NCBI GenBank assembly: GCA_001643675.2 | Contig: LSRY02000063.1 | Span: 217,501-281,500 of the forward strand | DNA length: 64,000 nucleotides | From: Monocercomonoides exilis | Taxonomy: Eukaryota > Preaxostyla > Oxymonadida > Polymastigidae | Direction of reading: 5' to 3' | Shown: positions 1 to 11,001 of the stretch, piece after piece | How the letters are laid out: every line of letters starts with the position of its first letter | Numbering within the stretch: the first letter of the stretch is position 1 | The notes under the pieces: generated by a model | Told to the model about the DNA's origin: nothing | The model's database searches: none | Seen by the model: only the letters and a program-made list of their open reading frames with translations | Program-made: the position numbers and the translations under genes

Positions 1-2620
1 AATTCTTCTGTAAAGGTTGTAACTTGTCAGCTTCATCGCAAACATCCGGAAGCTGCTTCTTCCCAAAAGTTATTCGGCAGAAACACCATGAACATAGAGG
101 CATCTGCATTCGTATTCTCCGACTGTATCCCCTCAAACAACCAACAGACATTTGAATCTCTTCTCCCACACCACTTCTAACACCATTCAATAACATGAAA
201 ACTCCAATTCAATTCCAGTTAACTCCTTCTGTACAAATTCCCCAAGCAGTTCCATCTCTGCAAAGTCTTTCCTGAACAGTTCTTCCCCATTCATCCTAGC
301 CCACAGCACCGCCTCGCTCATCTTCTGCGTCGCTTTCTTCTGCCCCTGCCTCACCGCCCCCTCCCCTGCGCACCTGAGACTGCACCCGCCCTAGTCTGTT
401 GCGATCTTGAATACGAATATCTACAGAATCTACGTCAGCTTCCACGTTAGCTACGACTGCAGACCTATCTTCAGCAACTTCAACTAACGCTTCATCTGCA
501 CAGACGACCGCAGCGAGTGTGACACCCGAAGCACATGTGCTGATATACACGTTTCTTGTTCTAGCGGACTTGTCACTGCGCTCAACAGCCGCTCCCTCGC
601 CGTCGACACCGCCTTCAAAGGCACCCCACCTGACCCAGACAGCCCTGCCCCTGATCCGCCAGGCGAAGTCACAAGCCACTCCGCCTCTTCCCGTTGTCTT
701 CTGTCTGTCATCTGCTCACGAAGCAAATACAGCCACTGCACGACATTCGCCTTCCCTTCATTTTTCTTTGCCACTGCTGGAACTGCAGTTCACATCCAGT
801 CATCCCGCTCTCTCTTCGGATCATTGTGCTGACACAGCGGAATCCCCTACTACGCGCTTGCATTTCTTTCTGCTGCCTTTTCACACTCCTCTTCTTCCTC
901 GTATTCAACACCTTGACTTCTGTTCCTCTTCCTCCTCCTTTCTCCATCTATCTCTCTCGTCTCTTTCAACAGTCCTTTCTTCCCTGCTTACTCCAAAGTC
1001 CACTTGCACCGCATTCTCTTCCAGCTTCTTCACCTAACCAGGCATTCGTTAAGCAATCTCTTCATATGATGCATTCATTTTCATCTGCTCCTTCTTTTTT
1101 GCTCAAGCGCCTTCTGCTGCTTCTCAATCGCCTCCTTGAACAGCATCTTCTGCTCGCATGCAGTCTGCTTCTGCAATTTCGACAATGCAATCATCATCTT
1201 CAATTCCTTCTCCGTTTTGCAATTCTTCTGTCTCACAGTTTCATCAACTCCTCCTCCACAATCACCGCCATCACTGGCCTCGGCACCATTCTTCTCTGAT
1301 CTCTTGCTGATCCCAGATCTCGTTCCCTCACTTCCACAACCTCTTCCACTATCGTTGTTTGTTTTTCTCACAACACTCACCCCGCTCCCCACTTTCACGA
1401 AAACCCCCTTCCCATTGAGATCTAGCCCAAGCATCACAATACTTCCATCCCCGATGCTCGCTGTAAACTTCTCCTTGTGCTTTTTACACAGCACAACAGC
1501 GGAATCAGCGAAGCCTTAGACAGAATTATTCGTCCACATACAGACATTAACAAAGAATACGGTGCAAGTGAAACTTCAATTTCCTGCATCGACCCCTTGC
1601 TGTTCCAACTCACCACAACGCCCTGCTGCGCGCATCAATTCTTCACTTCTCAATCCTCATATTAATCAGTTCCGCCTTCTTCTTCATCGTCACCAGCTGC
1701 TCCTTCACCTCCTTCACCTGCATCACCTCTGCGTTGTTCCTCTCGTTCAGCTCCAGAATCTTCCTCTAATTCATCTGGATAATCTTGTCCTTCTCCTGCA
1801 GCTGCTCTGTCAGCCCGCTCATCCTATTCTCCTCCTTTTCATTTTCCAACTTCTTCTTCTTCATTTCTTTCTTCCAGCAAATGCAGCACAATCGCTGCAG
1901 GCGACAGTAGCACATCTTCCATCATCAGCCCCTCTGCCCCGCCGCCTCCAGCATCTTCTCCACAATCTCTCCCACTTCATTCACTACAACCATCCCCCTC
2001 CTCATTTAGTCGACCAGCTTCATCACTCCGCATGCCTCGACTGCTTCTATCGGTTCGCAAGGAATTCAATGGTCAATGAAGCCAGCGATGGCTCAGGCGG
2101 ATTGAATATTGGCAGTGACGCATTCACATCAACCGCTGTTTTGACAGGTTATTTTTACGACTTCTTTCTCAGGAAGTCATCAAGAAATGGGAGCAAAGCC
2201 ACAAGTTGAATGAAAAGCATTACACATCGAACGAACACAGCACATTCTGTTCAGCAGAGCACAACAAGCCAACTTTGAAAACTTAAAGTGCATGTAATAG
2301 TGATTGAAGTGATTGAAGTGATTGCAACAATGGAAGCAACAACAACCCAGCTGCTTTCTTCACAACTATCCGTAGCCACCTCTCAATTTCGTTCGTCGCT
2401 GCTGCCGAAATGTATGAAGCCTCCACTGACGATGCATCCGAAGGAACAACCGCAGGCGCTGATGACGAAGGCAAAGATGAAGATGATTTATCATCTCCTG
2501 CAGCCTTCTTCTCCTTGTTTCTCCTTCTCCAGAATGGAGAAACTGACTGGAGAGCCGCTCCAGTTAAAAAAGATAAAGAATTTTAATGGCGCTGAGAAAA
2601 GAGACGAATGCTGCAGTGCA
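1..2620 (-). pseudogene. Decayed coiled-coil protein gene, runs off the left edge
   Basis: On the minus strand this stretch reads as protein in pieces but never in one frame. Near 2600-2270 an open frame is rich in Ser, Ala and Pro and contains EIERWLRIVVKKAAG. Around 1860-1660 the translation is a Lys/Glu coiled coil broken by an in-frame TAG after KDKIIQMN and a TGA after MRIEK. At 1494-1081 a 137-codon open frame ends in a charged helix (KEAIEKQQKALEQKRR). At about 350-195 the frame gives QKKATQKMSEAVLWARMNGE, but it is offset by one base from the neighbouring open frame at 679-296. The plus-strand frames here are low-complexity antisense readings. Several stops and frame changes mean it is probably a pseudogene. 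An intron-rich real gene is possible but less likely because the stops fall inside continuous coiled coil. The family is not recognised. Confidence 0.45.
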
Positions 2621-2689
2621 TCGACTTCAAGAAGCTTATTGAAACAACTTAACTCACAAAATTACAACACCTTCTGTGTCACAAACACT

Positions 2690-3345
2690 TGATCCATGTT
2701 AAAATTGGAAAAATCAAACATCACCGAAATCTCATCTTTTTTGATCTGATGGAATAGTTTGAACAGAATTTCTTTTGGAAGGGTGTTGAAATGAAAATAA
2801 ACGGATGTGCAAAAAAGAAAATGAAAAGTTGAAAGCTATTTAAGATATGATTCTTGATATGATTCAAAACTTGAGATGTCATTTCTTTTTTGATTTTTAA
2901 ATAAAAGGACATTTAATTTAAAGTAATAATATGTTATTCTTCATTTATTTTTTATTAAATTAATTATAGCTCAATATTCACAGCTTTTTGAATTTCTTAT
3001 AAAACAATGAAAACAGTATCGACGAAATTTTCTAGTTTAATAATTTCTAACAAAAAATACTCAAATAAAAGCAAGCTAATTCTATTAGTCTTTCTGCATA
3101 GGAACATATTCAAAAAGAAGTCCACATTCAGAAAATCAAAACGTTGATTTGAACAATTGAAATGAAAACAACGAAATATGAACAAATTATTCAGTAGCTC
3201 CAAAAAACAAGAAAATAATAGAAAATATCATTAAAATGATTATATAGCGAAAATAATATATGAAATCTGTTTCATTGAAACGCAGTATTCGGAGATAGGG
3301 TGACAAAATTGAAAAGAATAATACTCAGCAACATATGATGGTAAC
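2690..3345. other. AT-rich spacer, nothing recognised
   Basis: The stretch is strongly AT-rich. Its only open frames are short and of low complexity on the minus strand. I see no RNA gene, repeat or conserved protein motif. Confidence 0.5.
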
Positions 3346-3354
3346 GGAATGATC

Positions 3355-3418
3355 AACATTTTTTGATCATTTTTGATCTAATTTTCAGATCAGTTAAACG
3401 TTTGCGACTTTTCAAAAA
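3355..3418 (-). repeat. One end of a MITE-like repeat (family P2)
   Basis: Read on the minus strand this begins ATATGGGTCATTCTTTTTG and continues with AAAAGTCGCAAACGTTTAA. The same terminal sequence bounds the palindromic repeat at 23997-24244. It replaces the second exon of transposase copy A, because the match between copies A and C stops exactly at its first bases. The opposite end of the element was not found. Confidence 0.5.
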
Positions 3419-4614
3419 GAATGACCCATATAAAAAATAAAAATATGGTAAAATGAAGAAGAAAAAAAGTCAATTAAAATAAACAATAATGGTATTAAAA
3501 TGAAAAATAAGCCTCCTAAATCTGCTAATAATGAAGAAATTGTGGGTGTAGGTGATTCTGTAGGATTCAGTCTATTTTTCATTTTAGATAAATATCTCTC
3601 GTTTGTAATCTTTCTGGCTTCTATTTTTCTCATGTGACTCGCATAAAGCTCCTCCAAAAACAATGTATTTGCTTCTGCGTCTTTCTTTGTGAGTGGATTT
3701 TGTAATATATGAAAGTTAGTGAGGCAGCATGCTACGCAAAAATAGTCTGCAACCTTCACGACATCAAATAACCAAGGTTTTCTGAAGACTGTGAAGAGTG
3801 TTTTGAGTCTTCCGAAAAATCTTTCCACGATAACGCGATGTGTGGCCAATTCTGGAGTTCCCACGGGCTTTGTGATGATGGCTTCAAGCTCTGGTTTTGC
3901 TCCAATGTAAGCAGAATCAGCTAAAATCTTTGCTCCTCCCAGTCTATGCTCGAATGTCGGGTAGTGCTCTTTGAAAATAGTGAAATCATGTGTCGAACCA
4001 GTGTAGATGGAGCTAATCGTGCTTGCTGTCCCCACCTTGGGGTTCACTCCCACCTCCGCTTTGACGCAGTAAATGTGATGCTTTCCTGAATAATACTTTT
4101 TTCCATATTCCAGCTTTCCTCCCGGTCTGTTTGTTGGAATGACAGTACAATCAACAACAATTCCCACATCTTTCAACTCCTCCAAACGATCAGGACGAAA
4201 AGATAGAAAAAGTTCTGTCAGTTGATGTTTGATAGATGTTGCTGTTGAGTGCAACAAACGAACAACCGCACTTTGTGTTTCATATTTGGATTTCGCCAAC
4301 AACAATGTCATTGTGAGTGAGCCATGATGAAGAAAATTTATGAGTAAGAAAAGTTGCTCCTCCAAAGAGTCAATTGCTTTGACCTTTCCACGATGAGGTA
4401 AAGCGTTATCAGAAAGAAGCTGAGAAAGAAGATCAAATTCTGAACGACTAAATCCAGTCAATCTGAAAAACCCAGTTGACTTATCCAAAAATTTCGAACA
4501 AGCTATTTCGATGATTGTTGTGTTTTTTTCTTCTTTTGTTGCATGAATATGTGTCGGAATGACATTCCTTTTTTCCACACATTTCAGAACATCCATGAAA
4601 GTGTTTTGAGACAT
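3412..4614 (-). CDS. Harbinger/IS5-type DDE transposase, copy A, 3' truncated
   Basis: This encodes a DDE endonuclease of the DDE_Tnp_4 (PIF/Harbinger, IS5) type, which cuts and pastes transposon DNA. Numbering from the ATG at 4614, the acidic triad is D155 in VVDCTVIPTNRP, D233 in ILADSAYIG and E264 in VIVERFFGRLK, a D-77-D-30-E spacing. An upstream helix-turn-helix-like segment (LTGFSRSEFDLLSQLL, about residues 52-67) precedes the core. Exon 1 ends at 3513 with a GC splice donor. The hydrophobic tail read beyond it is intron sequence, not a membrane anchor. The second exon found in copies B-E is missing because the intron runs into an unrelated repeat at 3418. The frame is intact up to that point and differs from copy C at only a few residues. 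It is unlikely to make the normal C-terminus. Its upstream flank matches copy C until the insertion of element X at 4817. Confidence 0.85.
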   Translation of the reverse strand: MSQNTFMDVLKCVEKRNVIPTHIHATKEEKNTTIIEIACSKFLDKSTGFFRLTGFSRSEFDLLSQLLSDNALPHRGKVKAIDSLEEQLFLLINFLHHGSLTMTLLLAKSKYETQSAVVRLLHSTATSIKHQLTELFLSFRPDRLEELKDVGIVVDCTVIPTNRPGGKLEYGKKYYSGKHHIYCVKAEVGVNPKVGTASTISSIYTGSTHDFTIFKEHYPTFEHRLGGAKILADSAYIGAKPELEAIITKPVGTPELATHRVIVERFFGRLKTLFTVFRKPWLFDVVKVADYFCVACCLTNFHILQNPLTKKDAEANTLFLEELYASHMRKIEARKITNERYLSKMKNRLNPTESPTPTISSLLADLGGLFFILIPLLFILIDFFSSSFYHIFIFYMGHSF

Positions 4615-4639
4615 CAATTCACTCTTTTCAAAATGTCAA

Positions 4640-4665
4640 AAACAATGCAACCCTTTATTCATATT
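4640..4665 (-). promoter_or_regulatory. Conserved block upstream of the transposase start
   Basis: About 30 nt upstream of the ATG, copy A has AATGCAACCCTTTATT on the plus strand. Copy C has the same sequence near 13543-13557 and copy E has ATCAACCCTTTATT near 18239-18252. Conservation at the same distance from the start in diverged copies suggests a core promoter or transposase-binding site. The function is inferred only. Confidence 0.3.
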
Positions 4666-5011
4666 TATCAAATGATCAAAAATGAACCCATGATTTGATA
4701 TATAAGTTTTGACTTTGTAAAAACCGTTTTTTATTTATAATATTTGTTTTATGTTCGTTTAAATGGTATTGGATTTATCTAACACCAAATGACTAAATAA
4801 AATAGTTTTAGTTCTAGTGAGGGATTTAACCCGGCACCAGAATTTAACCCGGTACCACTTTTTCAATGATCACATTTTCGAAAAATTTCGATGAAAACAA
4901 ATTTGTGAAAAATGAAAAAAATATACATAATAATATGTGTAACAACTAAACCTGTGTGACGTGATAAAGATTTTGTCTTCACGTCCGTCACTAAATTTTT
5001 TTCACGTCAGT

Positions 5012-5051
<40 letters not shown>

Positions 5052-5389
5052 TTACAAATACGAATAAATAATAGAATGTACGTTTATTATTTTTTTCATA
5101 AAGATAATATTTTGATTTCAATGTCCCATAATGAAATTATATCTTTAATGAAACTTGATTTTGCTTTGAAATTCCTATATTATTTTGATCATCCTCAATA
5201 TAATGAATAATCAATGATTTTGTCACGAACGTTTTGAGTTTTTGTTGCTCGAAAATTTTTTTCATCGATGCATAACCGAATTCAATGTGAAAGGTTAAAT
5301 GTCCCATTGTCAGAATGTTTTATTCCTTCGAAAATTCAGTCAAAGATAGCAACTTGAAAAACTCAAAGGTTTGCAAGCATTTATGAATC

Positions 5390-6690
5390 GAAATTCTTGA
5401 TTGTATCTTATGTATCTAAATATATGTTTATGAATTTGAACGCTGTGATGAGGAAGAGCAGAAACAGAACATTGAATGAAATGAATAAAGAACAATTCAT
5501 TTCATTTTTCACAGAAGAAGTAATCAATGAAACGTGCAAACTGATTACAGAAAAGAAGCTATCAACAGAAAATACCATTTTGCTGTTGAAGTCCATTGGA
5601 TATTGTAGTGAATTGAAAAATGCTTATAATCTGCACTTGAAGAAACTGCATTGTGCGAAAGATATGAGAATAATATAGTTGAAGAGATAAGAAAAGAAAA
5701 GAAGAATGAAAAACTTCTTTTGTTCATTGCGAATGCTTCCTTATGCCTTATCAGAGGTTTTTATCAAAATCATTTTCAATCTGTGAGCCCCATCTTCTGA
5801 AAGTTTATTCAGACAAAGAGTGAAAGATTGAAATTCTTAAAGAAGTTGAAATGAATTACTAGCATTGAGATATATTGGATGTTGTGTTCAAGCATTTCTT
5901 TCTCATTTTTGATATTTATTATTGATTTTTTTTTTTAATTCTGACTCAGAAATCTTTAAAAAGCCATATTTGAATTAGAGAATAGATATCACCGAATATT
6001 GTCAGGAGCATCCCAATCTTTCACGACTCGCCTATCAATCTGCGTGGTAGTTTTTGATAAACCAACTTCGGGTTTACAGAAGCTTGAAGGGAGAGGTTGT
6101 GAATATGCTGCATTTTGAGAGAAAGGTTGAAAGAGAATTGGATGAGTTGAAGAAATGTGTTAATTTTTGAGAAAAGAAGAAAGAGCAGGAGAAAAAGAAA
6201 CGAAAAAAGTGCTTATTATATTGAGATGGATCCAAACATTGAATTCTTATTTTTCAAAGTGCGGATTATGGAATGAATAATTCACTGAGCTTTTCAGCAG
6301 AGTTGTTCAGATGTTTCGTGCAGCTGAGAATAATTACTGAGATATTGGCAAGGAATACATTGATTTCTTTAGCGAGGCTGTGAATAACAGTGCAATGAAG
6401 TTTGAAACTTTGTTGAAGGGAGAAGCTATCGATCATTTTCGGATGAGATACAGAGTGCAACGTTGGATGACAAGATGTTATATGATGACTTTGTATTTTT
6501 TTAGAATTTTTTGAGGCAATTGAAAGGAAAGGATATTTGTGGGAGGAAGAAGCGAAAAGAAAAGTGTTGACATGGAAGGAATTTGAAAAGATAAATGAAG
6601 AAGGATCTGAAAATGTCATTCTAAATTTTAAAGGAATGAATTTTCATTTTCACATAGAAAATGATGATGAAGAGTTTTCATTTTATTTTT
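5390..6690 (+). pseudogene. Decayed copy of the helical-repeat gene carried by Y1
   Basis: The translated fragments run collinear with the intact gene at 43935-45268 but on the opposite strand. Matches include EMNKEQFISFF then ILLLKSIGYCSELKN (5478-5620), an EKLLLFIANASLCL stretch, LSRLAYQSAW near 6020-6050, ELDELKKCVN near 6135, a QMFRAAENN stretch near 6310, FETLLKGEAID near 6400 and KFEKINEEGSENVILNF near 6580. Frameshifts and stops separate almost every block, so no full protein can be made. A segment where the intact gene has its intron still shows an AG acceptor preceded by a T-rich tract near 5950. This points to a copy made from genomic DNA rather than mRNA. Confidence 0.75.
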
Positions 6691-6699
6691 TTTTTTTTT

Positions 6700-7960
6700 T
6701 GATTTTTTGTGAATATTTCAGCAAATGATGACCATTTCATTCAATAACTTAAATTTGATATTTTTATCAACCATTTCGAAATATGGAAAATAGGAATTGA
6801 TTGGATTTTTGGATGCTTCTGTTTTTAACAACTTTGTAATAAAACGAATAAAAAAAAAAAAGAACCTTCAACTGTTCACAAAGAAGAGAGAAATGGAGAT
6901 TCTGGTTCTGTTTGATTGAAGAGTAGCTTTTCTGTTAAAACGGCCTCTTCAATTTTTCAAGCAAGCTTATGATAATTAACTGGTTAAGGGAACACCAAAA
7001 TATTCACTTCAAAAGTTTTGCTCCACGTTTTCGTGCATTTGTATAATTCCTTTTCTAAAACTGTTGGTAAATATCTGGTTTAGAAAAAATATTTCTGAAC
7101 AAGCAAGATCAATAAAGAAATTTATCTGCAAATTTTATTTCTTTCTTTGTTTTGATATGCTTTCTTGTTAAAATCACTTCCGCGGCCAGGCCTTCTGACT
7201 CATATGGGCTGAGTTGATAATAAGTTTTTGACTGAAAGAAGAGTTATAAAGATAAGATGATGATGAATGGACTCTCTGACAATATGGTTATTTACATGGC
7301 GCTGTGAAAAGAAACTGAAATATTAAACTCTGTATTTTCTGTGTTGAAAATCTATTGTTTGCTGTAATTTAAGGAATTAGATATTTCAATATCTCATGAA
7401 GAAAGTCTCTAAATCGATTCATCTTTCACAATCAAAATTGGAAACATTAAATACTTAGGATGGATCGGTTTTATTCTTTTCGCATAACAACTATCTGAGC
7501 TTTGTGCTCCATGAAAAATGAATTTTCACAAATATTGAAGCAAAGAAAATTCTTGGAATAAAAATTAATGTTTTTATATTTTATAAATAATTGTGCGAAC
7601 CTCTACGACTCTTCATTGCTTCCATAGCAAACGTGTCAAACAGATTGTTCTCTTCTGACAGAAACATTTAACTTACAGTTAAGAACAAAAATACATGAGA
7701 TATTTAAATCAAAAATTAACTGCAATTTAATAAATACCAAGTTTGTATTTCATTTCACAATATTTGCTTAGTCATATGAAACGTAATTTTGTATTATCTT
7801 ATTGTATTAGAAAATTATTGTTTGCTTTCTTTGAAAAAAGGAGAAAAAAATAGAAAAATTAAAAAGTTATGGTTGAATCCAATTTTAAACGAGAATCTTG
7901 GTAATTTTGTTATAAAATAATGGACATTTTCATTTTGGTTCTTTTTCCAACAGAATAACT
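6700..7960. other. Interior of Y1 with no recognised gene
   Basis: AT-rich sequence with no open frame of interest on either strand. No transposase-like motif is visible. It lies between the gene relic and the right-hand subterminal motif cluster of Y1. Confidence 0.4.
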
Positions 7961-7964
7961 TCTC

Positions 7965-8257
7965 TGACTTCATGTGACGTCAGTGACTGAGCGACGTCAG
8001 TGACTTATCAAAATTCCGATTTTGATGATCACGTCAGTGAAATTATCATAATGGAAATATTAATGAATGAATAAAAACTTTTTTATTTGATTATTCAGAA
8101 AAGAATCACAATAATATTAACTAAAAAAATTAATTTTGAACTAATATGCAACAATTACAATTTTTTTAAGGAATTGTTATCACAGACGCAAACATTTTTT
8201 TACGTCCGTCAGTATTGAAATTTTTCACGTCAGTGGTCATTACGTCACACAGGTTTA
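7965..8257. repeat. Subterminal TGACGTCA-type motif cluster of Y1
   Basis: Between 7970 and 8035 the motif ACGTCAGTGA or close variants occurs several times, and again near 8195-8250 next to the terminal repeat. The matching cluster at the left end lies at 4955-5005. Y2 has similar clusters at both ends. Such subterminal arrays usually bind the transposase, which is inference here. Confidence 0.5.
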
Positions 8258-8265
8258 GTAACAAC

Positions 8266-8694
8266 ACACGTTGGCATGAAAGAGGCATGTCTATATGATA
8301 AGTGATTTTCAAATAATAAAAATAATAAAAATCAAAAAAATATTCTTTCTTTTTTTTCAACAAATTGTGGTTATCAAAAATTTTCGCATTTAGTCAACAT
8401 TTTTTGAAATTAGGCACAAATAACATTCGATTTCTTAATTCAAATTGTTTCAATTGTGGACGGATAAGAAGCAGTTGAATTATGTTCATTTCTTATCCGT
8501 CCACAATTGAAACAATTTGAATTAAGAAATCGAATGTTATTTGTGCCTAATTTCAAAAAATGTTGACTAAATGCGAAAATTTTTGATAACCACAATTTGT
8601 TGAAAAAAAAGAAAGAATATTTTTTTGATTTTTATTATTTTTATTATTTGAAAATCACTTATCATATAGACATGCCTCTTTCATGCCAACGTGT
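8266..8694. repeat. Central palindrome of element X
   Basis: Positions 8266-8470 and 8490-8694 are near-perfect inverse copies around a loop of about 19 bp. Because of this symmetry both strands contain the same short open frame (65-66 codons beginning with the peptide MLKKKKEYFFDFYYFYYL). This is an artefact of the palindrome rather than a pair of genes. The arms join directly to the terminal inverted repeats of X once Y1 is removed. Confidence 0.85.
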
Positions 8695-8826
8695 GTTGTT
8701 ACACATATTATTATGTATATTTTTTTCATTTTTCACAAATTTGTTTTCATCGAAATTTTTCGAAAATGTGATCATTGAAAAAGTGGTACCGGGTTAAATT
8801 CTGGTACCGGGTTAAATCCCTCACTA

Positions 8827-9442
8827 AACTTGAGCTTTTTCGAATTGAGCACATAATTTTGATTTGACTCAATCAATTTGCATTTAGTCAATCTTATTTG
8901 ATTTGACTTAATCAAATCTGATTTGAATTGATCATTTTTTGATCTTTTTTGAAAACAATTATGAGTCAATTACGATCAAGATATTGACTTATTTTTTCAA
9001 ACTCTCTACCTTGTTGGCAGATCTTAAAAATGCAACAAGTTTGTGAATTCTTTTTTTTGATTGTTTTAAGTATTTATTGTTTATTTTCAACATCTCTTCT
9101 TCCGATTCGGATCGTAATGAACAATATGAAACGAACGTTTTCAACACGTGCAAGAGATGATCAACAGTTAAAATTTTATTTATAACTGTATTTCAGAAAA
9201 ACAAAAAGCTCTTTCGATCAAATTTTTTTTACTTTTTTGTTTTTGTTAGGTTTTTTTTTCATTTCATTTTTATTAGTATATTTTACATAGAAAACTAACA
9301 AATATATAGAAATTTTATAAATAAACACAATTTTTGTTTTTCATTCAAAAAAATAAATTCAGAATTGGAAATATTAATTATTAGTGATTATTAAAAATAT
9401 GAGATGGTTGCATAAAGAAGTCAAAGAAAAATTAAATGATAT
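8827..9442. other. Array spacer between units A and B
   Basis: This resumes the array sequence interrupted by X and contains the repeated phrase TTGACTCAATCAA and related forms also found upstream of the other transposase copies. No independent gene is seen. The stretch near 9443-9620 belongs to exon 2 of copy B. Confidence 0.45.
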
Positions 9443-11001
9443 TCACTTTTTATTCAGTAACAATTGGAGAACAGATGGGGGTTTATTTTGTTTTGAATCA
9501 GCAGAAGATGAAGAAGAAGCAGTAGATGAAGATGATGATGAAAAGGAAGAAGAAGGTTGTGTTTGTGTAAATGAAGGAAAAGGCTGAGTTGAAGATGGAG
9601 AAAAAATACTTATCGACATTTATTGCTGCGGAAGGTGCCAAGCTTGTGAATTATCACAATTTTGATTTTCATCAAAATCTTTTCTTTCTTTTTGCAAAAC
9701 CTGTTCCCTTTGCTCGCTTCTTTGTTCTAAAACTTCGCAGTTCGCTCTTTCTCTTCTTTCTTTCGTTTTTTCTGCTTCGTACGCACTTAGATCATCATCA
9801 GAAGCATCTAAAATAAAAAAATATGGTAAAATGATGTTTATAAAAATGAAAAAATAGTAAAAGAAAATAAAAAATAATGGTAAAAAAGTGAAAGATAAGC
9901 CTCCTGTTTCTGCCAAAATTGTAGTTATTGTGGGTGTCAGGGTATTTTCTGGATTGAGTTTATTTTTCATTTTGGCGAAATATCTAGCATTAGCCACCTT
10001 CTTTGCATCAACTTTTCTCAAGTAATTCGAATATAGCTCCTCCAAAAACAATGTATTTGCTTCAAAATCCTTATTTGTGAGTGGATTGTGCAAGATATGA
10101 AAGTTTGTGAGGCAGCAAGCCACTGAAAAATAATCCCCAACACGCTCCATTTCAAAAACCCACGGATGACGGAAGACAGAAAAGAGAGTTTTGAGTCTTC
10201 CAAAGAATCTTTCAACAATAACACGATGAGATGCAAGCTCAGGAGTTCCAACGGGCTTTGTAATAATCGCCCCAAGCTCTGGTTTCGCTCCTATGTAAGC
10301 GGAATCGGCCAAAATCTTTGCTCCTCCAAGCTTTTGAACAAATGTGGGGTAATGTTCTTTGAAAATAGTGAAATCGTGAGTTGACCCAGAGTAGATAGAA
10401 CTGATTGTACTTGCTGTCCCCACCTTGGGGTTCACTCCCACCTCCGCCTTGACACAATAGATGTGATGCTTCCCTGAGTAGTATTTTTTTCCAAACTCCA
10501 ACCTCCCTCCAGGCCTGTTTGTAGGTATTACTGTGCAGTCAAGCACAATTCCCACCTCCTTCATTTGCTCCAAACGATCTGGACGAAATGAAAGAAAAAG
10601 ATCTGCAAGTTGAGATTTTAAATTTGATGCTGTTGAATGAAGAAGTCGAACTGTTGATGTTTGAGATTCGTGTTTTGATTGAGATATGACGTGAGTTAAA
10701 GAAATAGAGCCATGGTGAAGAAAAACTAACAAAAGAAAAAGTTGTTCATCCAAAGATTCGATTGATTTTGCCCTTCCACGATGAGGTTGTGCTGATGATG
10801 AGAGAAGACGAAGAAGCAAGTCGAATTCATAACGAACAAACCCAGTCAGTCGGTGAAAACCGAAAGATGGGTCAGTAAATTTTTTGCAAAATTTATCAAT
10901 GATTGATTGCTGATCATCATCAGATTTAATCTCAATATGAGATGGCATCACATTTCTTTTTCCACGCTCGTTAAAATATCGAAAAATGGAGATTGAGACA
11001 T
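9443..11001 (-). pseudogene. Harbinger/IS5-type DDE transposase, copy B, frameshifted
   Basis: The catalytic core is complete (VLDCTVIPTNRPGG, ILADSAYIG, VIVERFFGRLK). By comparison with other copies the true start is the ATG at 11001 (MSQSPFFDIL). One A is missing from a run read on the minus strand at 10961-10957, shifting the frame after VEK, so the long frame opens only at 10951. The intron 9900-9808 (93 nt, GC donor, AG acceptor, phase 1) happens to be open in frame, which gives a false hydrophobic segment. Exon 2 continues with a charged region, then DNSQAWHLPQQ, where a TAA at 9622-9620 replaces the conserved Trp. The old reading frame can still be followed through a Ser-rich tail to LQLLLNKK and a TGA at 9443. 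It was probably a working transposase in the past and is now inactive. Confidence 0.8.

Larger units (their letters stand above)
4947..8257. mobile_element. Element Y1: 3.3-kb element with 8-bp target duplication, nested in X
   Basis: Y1 starts TAAACCTGTGTGACGTGA and ends with the inverse TTACGTCACACAGGTTTA. It is flanked by GTAACAAC at 4939-4946 and 8258-8265. The uninterrupted site can be read from the opposite arm of the X palindrome, which confirms the insertion and the 8-bp duplication. Just inside both ends are clusters of TGACG/ACGTCA motifs, and the left end has a 34-bp T run at 5015-5048. The interior holds a decayed host-type gene (about 5390-6690) and no recognisable transposase. 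An 8-bp duplication fits hAT, Mutator-like, Merlin or P-type systems. The superfamily is not resolved. Confidence 0.8.
4817..8824. mobile_element. Element X: large palindromic element with TA target duplication
   Basis: The left end reads GTGAGGGATTTAACCCGG and the right end is its inverse, followed by TA on both flanks (4815-4816 and 8825-8826). The terminal part is near-perfectly inverted for about 130 bp and contains the motif ATTTAACCCGGTACCA twice per end. Without the nested element Y1 and its duplicated 8 bp, X is 689 bp and is almost entirely one palindrome with arms of about 340 bp. It interrupts the upstream flank of transposase copy A, as shown by comparison with copy C. No protein is encoded, so it is a non-autonomous foldback element. 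The TA duplication fits Tc1/mariner-type mobilisation, which is inference. Confidence 0.8.

Noticed and set aside
519-2692. Long plus-strand open frames in the first 2.7 kb
   Set aside because: They are Ser/Leu/Phe/His-rich low-complexity translations antisense to Lys/Glu/Asp-rich coding sequence.
5397-5678. A functional 93-residue gene in Y1
   Set aside because: It matches only an internal part of the helical-repeat family and is followed in other frames by the rest, so it is a relic.
8166-8797. Two open frames with the same N-terminal 35 residues on opposite strands (8166-8363 and 8597-8797)
   Set aside because: They are a by-product of the palindrome in element X, not duplicated genes.
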